Notes: generated by a model not told the origin, from the letters alone. 21,245 bases of DNA from Alphaproteobacteria bacterium UBA2903 (GCA_002349565.1 DEDN01000009.1:47939-69183); one strand, 5' to 3'; numbered from the stretch's first letter, positions 1 through 6,195 are shown. Translations and numbers: made by a program.

Positions 1-410
1 CGGAACTTATCCTCGCAAGCACCGGCCTCGGCCATCATTCGCTTCTCTACATTCGTCTTGGTATCCCAAACTACCTCACCGAGCAACTCGGCGAACTTAG
101 CGCAGTGCTCAGCCTCCTCAAAGGCATAGCGTTTGAAAGCCTCTGCTATCTCGGGATAGCCCTCGCGGTCGGCTTGGCGCGACATCGCCAAATACATGCC
201 GACTTCGCAGCATTCGCCGTTGAAGTTTTCACGCAATCCCGCAATCACGCGTTCGTCCAACCCCTTGGCGGCGCCGATACGGTGTTCGTCCGCATACGCT
301 TTCACGCTGTCGTCCATGACTTTGAACGTTTTGGCGTGGCAAACGGGACATTCGGCGGGCATTTCGTCGGCTTCGATGACTTGACCGCAAACGGTGCATA
401 CAAATTTCAT
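1..410 (-). CDS. Rubrerythrin, reverse type (N-terminal rubredoxin domain), partial
   Basis: Only the first 136 codons are inside the window; the C-terminus runs off position 1. The N-terminus carries a rubredoxin-like iron site: CTVC at residues 5-8, then CPVC about residues 21-24. A four-helix diiron domain follows, with the GECCEVGMYLAM and FEEAEHC segments holding the expected Glu and His ligands. Rubredoxin ahead of the diiron domain is the order of reverse rubrerythrins, which act as NAD(P)H-linked peroxide reductases in the cytoplasm of anaerobes. The ATG at 410 is preceded by a strong ribosome-binding site (AGGGAGGA, read on the minus strand) and a near-consensus promoter. The gene diverges from groES. 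A role in detoxifying peroxide is inferred from the family; the missing C-terminus prevents checking the last helix. Confidence 0.9.
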   Translation of the reverse strand, partial: MKFVCTVCGQVIEADEMPAECPVCHAKTFKVMDDSVKAYADEHRIGAAKGLDERVIAGLRENFNGECCEVGMYLAMSRQADREGYPEIAEAFKRYAFEEAEHCAKFAELLGEVVWDTKTNVEKRMMAEAGACEDKF

Positions 411-447
411 TATAAAGTTCCTCCCTAAAAAATATGAACTGGAGTGC

Positions 448-475
448 ATATTAGAATCATTTTAAACATTGTCAA
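448..475 (-). promoter_or_regulatory. Promoter of the rubrerythrin gene
   Basis: Read on the minus strand, a perfect -35 TTGACA (470-475) is followed after 16 nt by the -10 TAATAT (448-453). Transcription would start near 440, leaving a leader of about 30 nt before the ATG at 410. Confidence 0.75.
451..465. promoter_or_regulatory. PerR/Fur-family box over the rubrerythrin promoter
   Basis: TTAGAATCATTTTAA matches the PerR consensus TTATAATNATTATAA at 12 of the 14 specified bases. It lies in the -35/-10 spacer and overlaps the -10 of the rubrerythrin promoter, as expected for a repressor site. PerR control of reverse rubrerythrins is known in clostridia; here the regulator itself is not in view, and a Fur or Irr paralogue is possible. 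Confidence 0.65.
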
Positions 476-495
476 GAAATTTTTTTACCCTCCTC

Positions 496-524
496 TTGAC
501 AAGGCGTAACCCCGAACTTACATT
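496..524 (+). promoter_or_regulatory. groESL promoter
   Basis: The -35 TTGACA (496-501) is separated by 17 nt from a -10-like TACATT (519-524). The CIRCE element starts two bases after the -10, so it covers the expected transcription start. Confidence 0.75.
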
Positions 525-525
525 G

Positions 526-552
526 TTAGCACTCGCGGGGCGGGAGTGCCAA
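526..552. promoter_or_regulatory. CIRCE operator (HrcA binding site)
   Basis: The arms TTAGCACTC (526-534) and GAGTGCCAA (544-552) are separated by exactly 9 nt, the canonical CIRCE geometry. Only one base of the right arm departs from the consensus GAGTGCTAA. HrcA repression of groESL, relieved on heat shock, is established for this element. hrcA is not in the window. Confidence 0.93.
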
Positions 553-602
553 ATCCCCCGTTCAAGCGAATTTGGTTTTCACTTTTCAAAAGGGTTTACA
601 CT

Positions 603-890
603 ATGAAATTCAAACCGTTATTTGACCGTGTTCTGGTTAAACGCACAGCGGAAGACACCAAAACCGCCGGCGGAATCATCATTCCCGATACCGCCAAAGA
701 AAAACCGTCCAAGGGCGAAGTCATCGCCGTCGGCATGGGCGGTCGCGACGAACAGGGCAAAACAATCCCCATGACGCTGAAAGTCGGCGATCAGGTGTTG
801 TTCGGCAAATGGTCGGGTACGGAAGTCAAAATCGACGGCGAAGAACTGTTGATTATGAAAGAATCCGACGTTCTGGGTATTTTGGAATAA
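603..890 (+). CDS. groES: Co-chaperonin GroES (Hsp10)
   Basis: The 95-residue protein is full length for the family. It starts MKFKPLFDRVLVKR and carries the mobile-loop region (TKTAGGIIIPDTAKEKP, about residues 19-35), which contacts the GroEL apical domain. It ends in LIMKESDVLGILE, the typical GroES tail. It caps the GroEL ring in the cytoplasm during ATP-driven folding. The open frame extends upstream to a GTG at 546, but that codon lies inside the CIRCE element. The ATG at 603, with AAAGGG upstream, is the sensible start. groEL follows after 22 nt, so both form one HrcA-controlled operon. Confidence 0.97.
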   Translation: MKFKPLFDRVLVKRTAEDTKTAGGIIIPDTAKEKPSKGEVIAVGMGGRDEQGKTIPMTLKVGDQVLFGKWSGTEVKIDGEELLIMKESDVLGILE

Positions 891-912
891 TTTTTTAAAG
901 GGTTAAATCACT

Positions 913-2571
913 ATGTCTGCCAAAGAAGTCAAATTTTCGACCGACGCCCGCAACGCGATGCTGCGCGGTGTCGACATCCTTGCCGATACGGTTAAAGTGA
1001 CGCTGGGTCCGAAAGGCCGCAACGTCGTTCTGTCCAAATCGTTCGGCGCGCCCCGCATCACCAAAGACGGCGTTTCGGTTGCCAAAGAAATCGAACTGGC
1101 GAACAAATTTGAAAACATGGGCGCTCAGCTGATTAAAGAAGCCGCGTCCAAAACCGCCGATGTCGCGGGTGACGGCACGACGTCCGCCACGGTTCTGGCT
1201 CAAGCCATTGTGCGCGAAGGCTGCAAAGCCGTTGCCGCCGGCATGAACCCGATGGATTTGCGCCGCGGTATTGATTTGGCGGTTTCCGCCGTCGTCGAAG
1301 ACGTTAAAAAACGTTCCCGCAAAGTTTCGACCTCTGCCGAAATCGCGCAGGTCGGCACGATTTCCGCGAACGGCGACACCTCTATCGGTCAGTATTTGGC
1401 CGACGCGATGGAAAAAGTCGGTAAAGAAGGCGTTATCACCGTTGAAGACGCCAAAGGCTTGAACACCGAACTGGAAGTCGTCGAAGGTATGCAGTTTGAC
1501 CGCGGTTATTTGTCTCCGTACTTTGTGACCAACGCGGACAAGATGACCTGCGAACTGGAAAATCCGTTCATTTTGATTCACGAAGCCAAACTGTCCAACC
1601 TGCAGTCCATGCTGCCCGTGTTGGAAGCCGTCGTTCAGTCCGCGCGTCCGTTGCTGATTATCGCTGAAGACGTCGAAGGCGAAGCTTTGGCGACGCTGGT
1701 TGTCAACAAACTGCGCGGCGGATTGAAAGTCGCGGCTGTCAAGGCTCCGGGCTTCGGCGACCGCCGCAAAGCCATGCTGGAAGACATCGCCATTCTGACC
1801 AAAGGTCAGGTGATTTCGTCCGAACTGGGCATCAAACTGGAAGACGTGACCTTGGATATGCTGGGAACGGCGAAAAAAGTCACGATTACCAAAGACAACA
1901 CGACGATTGTCGACGGCGCCGGCGCGAAAGAAGACATTGCCGCCCGCTGCTCGCAAATCAAAAAGCAGATTGAAACGACTTCGTCCGAATACGACAAGGA
2001 AAAACTGCAGGAACGCTTGGCTAAATTGTCGGGCGGCGTAGCGGTCATCAAAGTCGGCGGCGCTTCCGAAGTCGACGTGAAAGAAAAGAAAGACCGCATC
2101 GACGACGCTTTGCACGCCACGCGCGCCGCGGTTGAAGAAGGCGTTGTCACGGGCGGCGGCACGGCTCTGCTGTACGCGATCAAGGCTTTGGACGGCGTCA
2201 AACCCGCCAATGACGACCAGCGCGTCGGCGTTGACATCATTCGCCGCGCTTTGCAGGCTCCCGTCCGTCAGATCGCCGCGAACGCGGGCGAAGACGGCGC
2301 CGTTATCGCAGGCAAGCTGTTGGAAGGCGAAAAGGACAATATCGGCTTTAACGCTCAAACGGGCAAATACGTCGATATGTTCGCCGAAGGCATCATCGAC
2401 CCGACAAAGGTCGTCCGCACGTCTTTGGAAAGCGCGGCTTCCATTGCGGGCTTGCTGATTACGACCGAAGCCATGGTTGTCGACAAACCCGAAGAAAAAT
2501 GCTCCTGCCACGGCGGCGCTGACGCCGGAATGGGCGGCATGGGTGGAATGGGCGGCATGGGCGGTTTCTAA
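913..2571 (+). CDS. groEL: Chaperonin GroEL (Hsp60)
   Basis: This 552-residue protein aligns along its whole length with GroEL. Visible features are the nucleotide-binding segment LGPKGRNVVL (31-40), GDGTTSATVLAQ (86-97, holding the catalytic Asp87), DRGYLSPYF in the apical domain region and VTGGGTALLY in the second equatorial segment. It forms the double-ring folding chamber with GroES. A ribosome-binding site (AAAGGG) lies before the ATG at 913. The tail is unusual: a Cys-x-Cys-His group precedes four Gly-Gly-Met repeats, and the chain ends in GGF instead of the common GGMM. A rho-independent terminator follows 24 nt after the stop. Confidence 0.98.
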   Translation: MSAKEVKFSTDARNAMLRGVDILADTVKVTLGPKGRNVVLSKSFGAPRITKDGVSVAKEIELANKFENMGAQLIKEAASKTADVAGDGTTSATVLAQAIVREGCKAVAAGMNPMDLRRGIDLAVSAVVEDVKKRSRKVSTSAEIAQVGTISANGDTSIGQYLADAMEKVGKEGVITVEDAKGLNTELEVVEGMQFDRGYLSPYFVTNADKMTCELENPFILIHEAKLSNLQSMLPVLEAVVQSARPLLIIAEDVEGEALATLVVNKLRGGLKVAAVKAPGFGDRRKAMLEDIAILTKGQVISSELGIKLEDVTLDMLGTAKKVTITKDNTTIVDGAGAKEDIAARCSQIKKQIETTSSEYDKEKLQERLAKLSGGVAVIKVGGASEVDVKEKKDRIDDALHATRAAVEEGVVTGGGTALLYAIKALDGVKPANDDQRVGVDIIRRALQAPVRQIAANAGEDGAVIAGKLLEGEKDNIGFNAQTGKYVDMFAEGIIDPTKVVRTSLESAASIAGLLITTEAMVVDKPEEKCSCHGGADAGMGGMGGMGGMGGF

Positions 2572-2594
2572 TCGCTTGCCGTTTAACCGAAACG

Positions 2595-2620
2595 AAAAGA
2601 GCCTCGAAAGAGGCTCTTTT
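2595..2620 (+). terminator. Rho-independent terminator of groESL
   Basis: AAAAGAGCCTC and GAGGCTCTTTT form an 11-bp perfect stem around a GAAA tetraloop, followed by a T-rich tract (CTGTTTT). It is positioned directly after groEL. Confidence 0.9.
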
Positions 2621-2646
2621 CTGTTTTAAGGAATGAAATTTTCTGC

Positions 2647-2653
2647 TAAACTG
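2647..2653 (+). promoter_or_regulatory. Candidate -10 element for a leaderless start
   Basis: TAAACTG lies so that a transcript starting 7 nt after the -10 hexamer would begin on or one base before the ATG at 2660. The same heptamer occurs before thyX and udp, and a one-base-longer form before rluD. No good -35 is visible. Confidence 0.35.
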
Positions 2654-2659
2654 CGATTT

Positions 2660-2884
2660 ATGAGTACGATAGAGCAAGCTTTGAATCAAACAAACGGCGC
2701 GGGCAAAGTCCGCCGCGATGTTGTGTGCTTCGGCAACGGAGAGCGCGATTTTTTCCACGCGGAAGGAACGGACGAAGACTTTGCGGTGCTGACCGCTGTT
2801 TGGGCAAAAGACTTTACACAACAGCCGAACGAGCTTCATGCCCGCGAAGCCGTCTTAGCGGCTCAAAAACAAGCGGGACGGTAA
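2660..2884 (+). CDS. Small conserved-looking protein of unknown function
   Basis: This is a 74-residue soluble, mixed-charge protein starting MSTIEQALNQ and ending AAQKQAGR. No domain is recognised; it has no signal peptide or membrane segment. An in-frame ATG exists at 2633, but it sits only one base after AAGGA and just past the groEL terminator. The ATG at 2660 lies 7 nt after a TAAACT promoter-like hexamer, which would give a leaderless message. Base composition matches the core genes, so it is likely the last core gene before the AT-rich island. It could be a lineage-specific protein; function cannot be stated. Confidence 0.6.
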   Translation: MSTIEQALNQTNGAGKVRRDVVCFGNGERDFFHAEGTDEDFAVLTAVWAKDFTQQPNELHAREAVLAAQKQAGR

Positions 2885-2889
2885 AGCGC

Positions 2890-3060
2890 TTACTTATTTG
2901 TCTTTTCACGCAAATCTGCCAAAGTCTTCCTTAAATCGTCAATAGCACTTTTTTCAAAAGCAATCATAGCATCTTTACTGGAGTTTTTATAGTCCAATAA
3001 GTCTTTTTCATTGATAGCAGGCATTATATCTTCCAATGTAACATCTGACAACTTAACCAT
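2890..3060 (-). CDS. 56-residue protein coupled to the Mrr-like nuclease gene
   Basis: The frame starts MVKLSDVTLEDIMPAINEKD and ends LADLREKTNK. It is charged, predicted helical and has no membrane segment. Its ATG overlaps the last 8 nt of the upstream nuclease gene (ATGGTTAA holds the ATG and the nuclease's TAA stop), so translation is probably coupled. Codon use is AT-rich like the rest of the island. The family is not recognised. Position suggests a partner of the nuclease, such as an inhibitor, immunity or scaffold subunit, but that is inference only. Confidence 0.55.
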   Translation of the reverse strand: MVKLSDVTLEDIMPAINEKDLLDYKNSSKDAMIAFEKSAIDDLRKTLADLREKTNK

Positions 3061-3886
3061 TCTTATCAATCTCCTTCAATGCCGAAATCAGAGAATCTTC
3101 GTTGCACAAACGGACATCCAATGTATGGGCGAGTCTCCTTGCATGAACAGTATAACTTGCATTGCTGACAACAGCGGCATACAAACAATCATAAAAGTCC
3201 TTTCCCGCATTAACTTCTTGAACGGCTTTGTTTCCGACTTTTGAAGAATAATATTTACATTGAATCGCAACCTTTCCGTTCTGTGTTTGAACGATTAAAT
3301 CCACACCTTGATCACCCGTTATTGGTGTCCGTTTCACAGAAAATCCCTCATCTTCAACCATGTTTTGAATATAAAATTCGTAATCCTCCCCCGTCATAAC
3401 ATTGTCTAACGATGTTGGTGTGTGCAGCGAATACAATTTCGGAAATTCAATATTGTTATCCGCCATAAATTTTCTTACAGTTCCGCCTATTCCTGTGAAA
3501 TCTGATTCAAATTCGTCATAAAGCGAGTGATATTTTACAATGATATATATTAAATAACACCTATCATAAAACAGATTGTACACATCGTATACATCATACT
3601 CCCACAGTATTCCTTCTTCTCCCCCTATATAATCACAAATGACGTTCCTTATAAAATATTCAAATTCTTTTTCAAAACCGGTTATCTTTATATTTCCATA
3701 ATCGTCTGTATAGGTGCATTGTTTTTCTTTTGTATAAATAATTTGTATATTCTTTAATATGCAGGCATAAATGCGCTCATTTATATCATGATTAAGGTCT
3801 ATTCTTTCGTCGCTGTTGTTTGAGAGTTCTATTTTGATCGCATGAAATATCAAAAATATTATCACCAAAAAAAATAAACAGCCCAT
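3053..3886 (-). CDS. Membrane-anchored Mrr-like restriction endonuclease-fold protein
   Basis: The protein is 277 residues from the ATG at 3886. Residues 3-15 are a hydrophobic anchor (CLFFLVIIFLIFH). Residues 20-150 are a charged, Tyr-rich region with no recognised domain. Residues 163-270 match the Mrr catalytic domain: Glu170 in GEDYE, Asp196 in GDQGVDLI and Gln209-Cys-Lys211 in AIQCKYY. These are the E...D...QxK residues of the PD-(D/E)xK nuclease fold. The frame opens at 3925, but that codon sits in a palindrome and has no ribosome-binding site, whereas 3886 has AAGGTG 6 nt upstream. It likely cleaves DNA, possibly foreign or modified; the target is unknown. Composition is AT-rich, suggesting transfer. 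Confidence 0.85.
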   Translation of the reverse strand: MGCLFFLVIIFLIFHAIKIELSNNSDERIDLNHDINERIYACILKNIQIIYTKEKQCTYTDDYGNIKITGFEKEFEYFIRNVICDYIGGEEGILWEYDVYDVYNLFYDRCYLIYIIVKYHSLYDEFESDFTGIGGTVRKFMADNNIEFPKLYSLHTPTSLDNVMTGEDYEFYIQNMVEDEGFSVKRTPITGDQGVDLIVQTQNGKVAIQCKYYSSKVGNKAVQEVNAGKDFYDCLYAAVVSNASYTVHARRLAHTLDVRLCNEDSLISALKEIDKNG

Positions 3887-3913
3887 TCGCAACACCTTGA
3901 AAAAAAAATTGCC

Positions 3914-3941
3914 AATTAACAACATAAATATGTTGCTAATT
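3914..3941. promoter_or_regulatory. 28-bp near-perfect palindrome, probable operator
   Basis: The arms AATTAACAACATA (3914-3926) and TATGTTGCTAATT (3929-3941) pair at 12 of 13 positions around a 2-nt centre. It lies between the divergent nuclease and regulator genes and covers the leftward -10 region, so it is a natural target for a dimeric repressor, most simply the adjacent XRE-type protein. Confidence 0.65.
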
Positions 3942-3955
3942 CGTTATATTGTCAA
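3927..3955 (-). promoter_or_regulatory. Leftward promoter of the nuclease gene pair
   Basis: On the minus strand, a perfect -35 TTGACA (3950-3955) is followed after 17 nt by CATATT (3927-3932). Transcription from here would start within about 10 nt of the 3925 ATG, which supports translation from the downstream ATG at 3886. The -10 lies inside the 28-bp palindrome. Confidence 0.55.
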
Positions 3956-3974
3956 GAATAAAATCATTGTAGAT

Positions 3975-3995
3975 TCCCCATATACAAAATGGGGA
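3975..3995 (+). promoter_or_regulatory. Leader hairpin burying the regulator gene's ribosome-binding site
   Basis: TCCCCAT (3975-3981) and ATGGGGA (3989-3995) form a 7-bp stem with a 7-nt loop, followed by TTTTT and the ATG at 4001. The right arm contains GGGGA, the only ribosome-binding site for that ATG. The shape also resembles a short intrinsic terminator. A candidate -10 TAAAAT (3959-3964) would start the transcript just before the left arm. Confidence 0.45.
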
Positions 3996-4000
3996 TTTTT

Positions 4001-4324
4001 ATGCTGAGCGAGCAGGAATTTAAAAGCAAACTTGGGGTATTGGTGCGTAAATTGCGGTTACACAAAGGAATCGCCAGCGACAAGCTGTGTGTGGATTACA
4101 CAACAGTAAACCAGATTGAAAACGGTCACATCAATCCCCGCGTTTATACATTATACAAACTGCTTACCAACATTGACGTTGATATTGATTCTTTGCTAAC
4201 CGAAAAACAGCAAGAACAAATTTCAACAGAAGAACTGTTAATTCAAAAAATTCGTTTGCTTTCGGAAGAGCAACAAAAATCCCTTATCGCATTTTTAAAC
4301 AAATTTGAAGTTAGAAAAAAATAA
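4001..4324 (+). CDS. XRE-family helix-turn-helix regulator
   Basis: This 107-residue protein has an N-terminal Cro/C1-type helix-turn-helix: FKSKLGVLVRKLRLHKGI, then a recognition-helix segment DYTTVNQIENGHINPRVYTL and the trailing helix YKLLTNIDVDIDSLL. A charged helical C-terminus (residues 68-107) probably dimerises. An ATG at 3989 is also in frame, but 4001 has GGGGA at the right distance. It sits between the divergent nuclease pair and the DUF6119 gene, next to the 28-bp palindrome, so it probably controls both arms. AT-rich codon use matches the island. DNA-binding assignment is firm; the targets are inferred. Confidence 0.85.
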   Translation: MLSEQEFKSKLGVLVRKLRLHKGIASDKLCVDYTTVNQIENGHINPRVYTLYKLLTNIDVDIDSLLTEKQQEQISTEELLIQKIRLLSEEQQKSLIAFLNKFEVRKK

Positions 4325-4343
4325 ATTTCTCTCCAATTAAAGT

Positions 4344-4376
4344 AGTAGTACGGAAGGTTTAAAACCTACGTCTACT
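4344..4376. promoter_or_regulatory. Imperfect inverted repeat before the DUF6119 gene
   Basis: AGTAG-T-ACG-GA-AGGTT pairs with AACCT-A-CGT-CTACT around a TAA loop. Its right end abuts a TATAAA hexamer (4376-4381), the likely -10, so the repeat covers the -35/spacer region and may be an operator. If transcribed from the regulator gene upstream it would instead form an RNA hairpin; no U-tract follows it. Confidence 0.4.
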
Positions 4377-4381
4377 ATAAA
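4376..4381 (+). promoter_or_regulatory. Candidate -10 of the DUF6119 gene
   Basis: TATAAA here would start a transcript near 4388, exactly at the left arm of the leader hairpin. No recognisable -35 is present at the usual distance, which is common for activator- or repressor-controlled promoters. Confidence 0.35.
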
Positions 4382-4388
4382 AAACACA

Positions 4389-4430
4389 ACCTTTCTGATA
4401 TGATAAATATATCGTTAACAGTAGAAAGGT
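4389..4430 (+). promoter_or_regulatory. Leader hairpin burying the DUF6119 ribosome-binding site
   Basis: ACCTTTCT (4389-4396) and AGAAAGGT (4423-4430) are perfectly complementary. A second stem, GATAT (4397-4401) with ATATC (4409-4413), is nested inside. The right arm contains AAAGG, the ribosome-binding site for the ATG at 4437, so folding would hide it. Confidence 0.5.
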
Positions 4431-4436
4431 ATTACT

Positions 4437-6029
4437 ATGAACAAGACGAAGCCTATTTCAATCTTTTTATTGAAAAAAGATTTTAACGTAATTTCCCCTA
4501 TAAAGTCGGACTATGTTAAAAAGCTAATCGCTAATCCATTATCAACCGGGGAGAAATTTTATTTACTAAAATCATCCAATAACGAGCCGTGGTGGAAAGA
4601 TTATCTGGGGTTACAGGTTTCATTATGCCAAGGTTTGAATTGCGGATTGTTATTGATTAGTGCTGCCGGAAAGAGCTTTGCAATTTGTTTCGGCAACATA
4701 GCTTACGTTCTTGACGAAAATTTGTATGAGCATGATTTTGGATGGAAAACAACGCTGAACCTATTAGGCGACAAAATTAAAGCGGCTGAATATACGAACA
4801 CCAATTCTCTGTCAAAAAACAGAACACAATATCCGTCCATTCAAGAATGGACGCAAATGGATCTGGATAAAAATACGGATATCATTCAAAGAATCGAAGG
4901 CAAAATCGAAGACAAGTATAAAGATTTGGTCTCATCGGCTTGTGGCACGGATTCTTTGCGTGTTCAGATGAAAAAAGATTTTGCGGAACTTCCGGATTTG
5001 TGCGCAGAATTATACAAGATTTATCAAAAAGATGATTACAGAGACAAATTTCCAAAAATTGATAACATTCGTCAGGTAAGTGATCCAGATATCTTGAAAC
5101 AGTTGGATGACTCGCTATTGGATGCCCTCAAAAGCAAAAATCCAAATGTCTTTTTAACTTTTCCCAAGATGCTAAAAGATTCTTCTGAAGCTTTTTTCAA
5201 ATATAAATTGAACAGGAAAAGTGAGCGTTACAACGACTTGGACATTGTGGATTTTTACACTCTGCTAAACGGAAATTTAGGAACTTTAGAAAAGCAAGAT
5301 TTTCAAAAATTTGCTATCATTCTTTGCAACGAGAACGAAGATATTATTGACCAAGCGCCGTTAAAAAAATGTTTGATTTTCGATACAAAACTTCAAAGTG
5401 AAACTTACATCTTTAATGAAGGCATTTGGTATCATGCAAACGATGACTATATTGCATGTATTTCGCAAGAATTGGATGAATTGTTCAAAGACTATGCGCT
5501 TATGCCGTTTGATAATACTTGCGTTGAGAACGGAAAACTTAGCGAAGGCGTGTATAATGACAGAGTCGGACAATCTGGACAAGGGTATGTTTGTTTGGAC
5601 AGAGCAAATATTGCGCCTGACGGTCAAGGAAATGTTGAGCCGTGTGATTTGTTTTCGATTGACAACTCTGGCAACCCCACTTTTATTCATGTCAAACGTT
5701 CTACCCATTCGTCAATGCTAAGTCACCTTTTCAACCAAGGATTGGTATCCGTTGATTTATTGCGTAGTGTGCCGGAAAGTTTTAATAAGTTGGAAAGGCT
5801 GGCAACGGAAAAACTGGAACATGCTTTTGCAATAAACAATGGTCGCTTCTATGTCATTTTTGCGATTATTACAAACAAAGATGCAAGAAAAAAATCGACT
5901 AACTTGCCCCTGTTTTCCAGATTGACTTTATATCGTGTTTATCGGGAATTGGTACGTCATAACTGCGATGTGAATATCACATATATTTTAGATAGTTCAA
6001 CGTCCCAAAATCAAACTGACGCGGCATAA
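4437..6029 (+). CDS. TIGR04141/DUF6119 family sporadically distributed protein
   Basis: The 530-residue cytoplasmic protein resembles the TIGR04141/DUF6119 family, typically 500-600 residues and scattered across genomes. The family marks are in the C-terminal half: EGVYN (370-374), EPCDLF (401-406), FIHVKRSTHSSMLSHLFNQG (416-435) and a final predicted beta/alpha region (473-520). Glu370, Asp404 and His418-Val-Lys420 are spaced like the E...D...QxK residues of Mrr-type nucleases, but a nuclease function is inference. Biochemical function is not established to my knowledge. AAAGG lies 7 nt before the ATG. It lies downstream of the XRE regulator, across a 112-bp gap with its own control signals. 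Codon use is AT-rich like the rest of the island. Confidence 0.8.
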   Translation: MNKTKPISIFLLKKDFNVISPIKSDYVKKLIANPLSTGEKFYLLKSSNNEPWWKDYLGLQVSLCQGLNCGLLLISAAGKSFAICFGNIAYVLDENLYEHDFGWKTTLNLLGDKIKAAEYTNTNSLSKNRTQYPSIQEWTQMDLDKNTDIIQRIEGKIEDKYKDLVSSACGTDSLRVQMKKDFAELPDLCAELYKIYQKDDYRDKFPKIDNIRQVSDPDILKQLDDSLLDALKSKNPNVFLTFPKMLKDSSEAFFKYKLNRKSERYNDLDIVDFYTLLNGNLGTLEKQDFQKFAIILCNENEDIIDQAPLKKCLIFDTKLQSETYIFNEGIWYHANDDYIACISQELDELFKDYALMPFDNTCVENGKLSEGVYNDRVGQSGQGYVCLDRANIAPDGQGNVEPCDLFSIDNSGNPTFIHVKRSTHSSMLSHLFNQGLVSVDLLRSVPESFNKLERLATEKLEHAFAINNGRFYVIFAIITNKDARKKSTNLPLFSRLTLYRVYRELVRHNCDVNITYILDSSTSQNQTDAA

Positions 6030-6038
6030 TTTTTTAAT

Positions 6039-6065
6039 GAACAGGCGGGTTTTCCCCGCCTGTTC
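6039..6065. terminator. GC-rich stem-loop after the DUF6119 gene
   Basis: GAACAGGCGGG (6039-6049) and CCCGCCTGTTC (6055-6065) form an 11-bp perfect stem with a 5-nt loop. It lies 9 nt after the DUF6119 stop. There is no T-run after it on either strand, so it is a weak or unconventional terminator, possibly serving convergent transcripts. It marks the right edge of the AT-rich island. Confidence 0.5.
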
Positions 6066-6157
6066 TATTCCCGCCACGACTTCAACAGCTTGATTTCTTT
6101 TGCATACCCATCGCGCCCGTGCCGATGAAAACATGGATGTGGAATTGGGCGGAGAAA
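6065..6157 (-). pseudogene. Possible C-terminal gene remnant at the island edge
   Basis: A 30-codon stop-to-stop stretch reads FHRHGRDGYAKEIKLLKSWRE before a TAG at 6065-6067. Upstream it is closed by a TAA (6158-6160) with no start codon. The residue mix (charged, amphipathic helix at the end) looks protein-like and its base composition is closer to the core genes than to the island. It may be the tail of a gene cut when the island arrived. It is short enough to be chance; no family is recognised. Confidence 0.2.
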
Positions 6158-6166
6158 TTAAAAACA

Positions 6167-6195
6167 TTGCGTCTTGGCGGCGGGTGTTCTAAACT
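6167..6195 (+). promoter_or_regulatory. Promoter of the thyX-hflKC-degP-holC operon
   Basis: A -35 TTGCGT (6167-6172) and -10 TAAACT (6190-6195) are separated by 17 nt. The transcript would start near 6203, about 24 nt before thyX. Confidence 0.6.

Noticed and set aside
895..2511. 538-codon minus-strand open frame opposite groEL
   Set aside because: It is the mirror of a highly biased coding sequence; the translation is Phe/Arg/Gln-rich low-complexity and groEL is certain.
3887..3925. Upstream ATG of the Mrr-like nuclease
   Set aside because: It lies in the 28-bp palindrome, within about 10 nt of the predicted transcript start, and has no ribosome-binding site; 3886 has one.
2885..6065. CRISPR array or integrase-bearing phage element
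   Set aside because: No regularly spaced direct repeats, no integrase or transposase, and no flanking direct repeats were found in the island.
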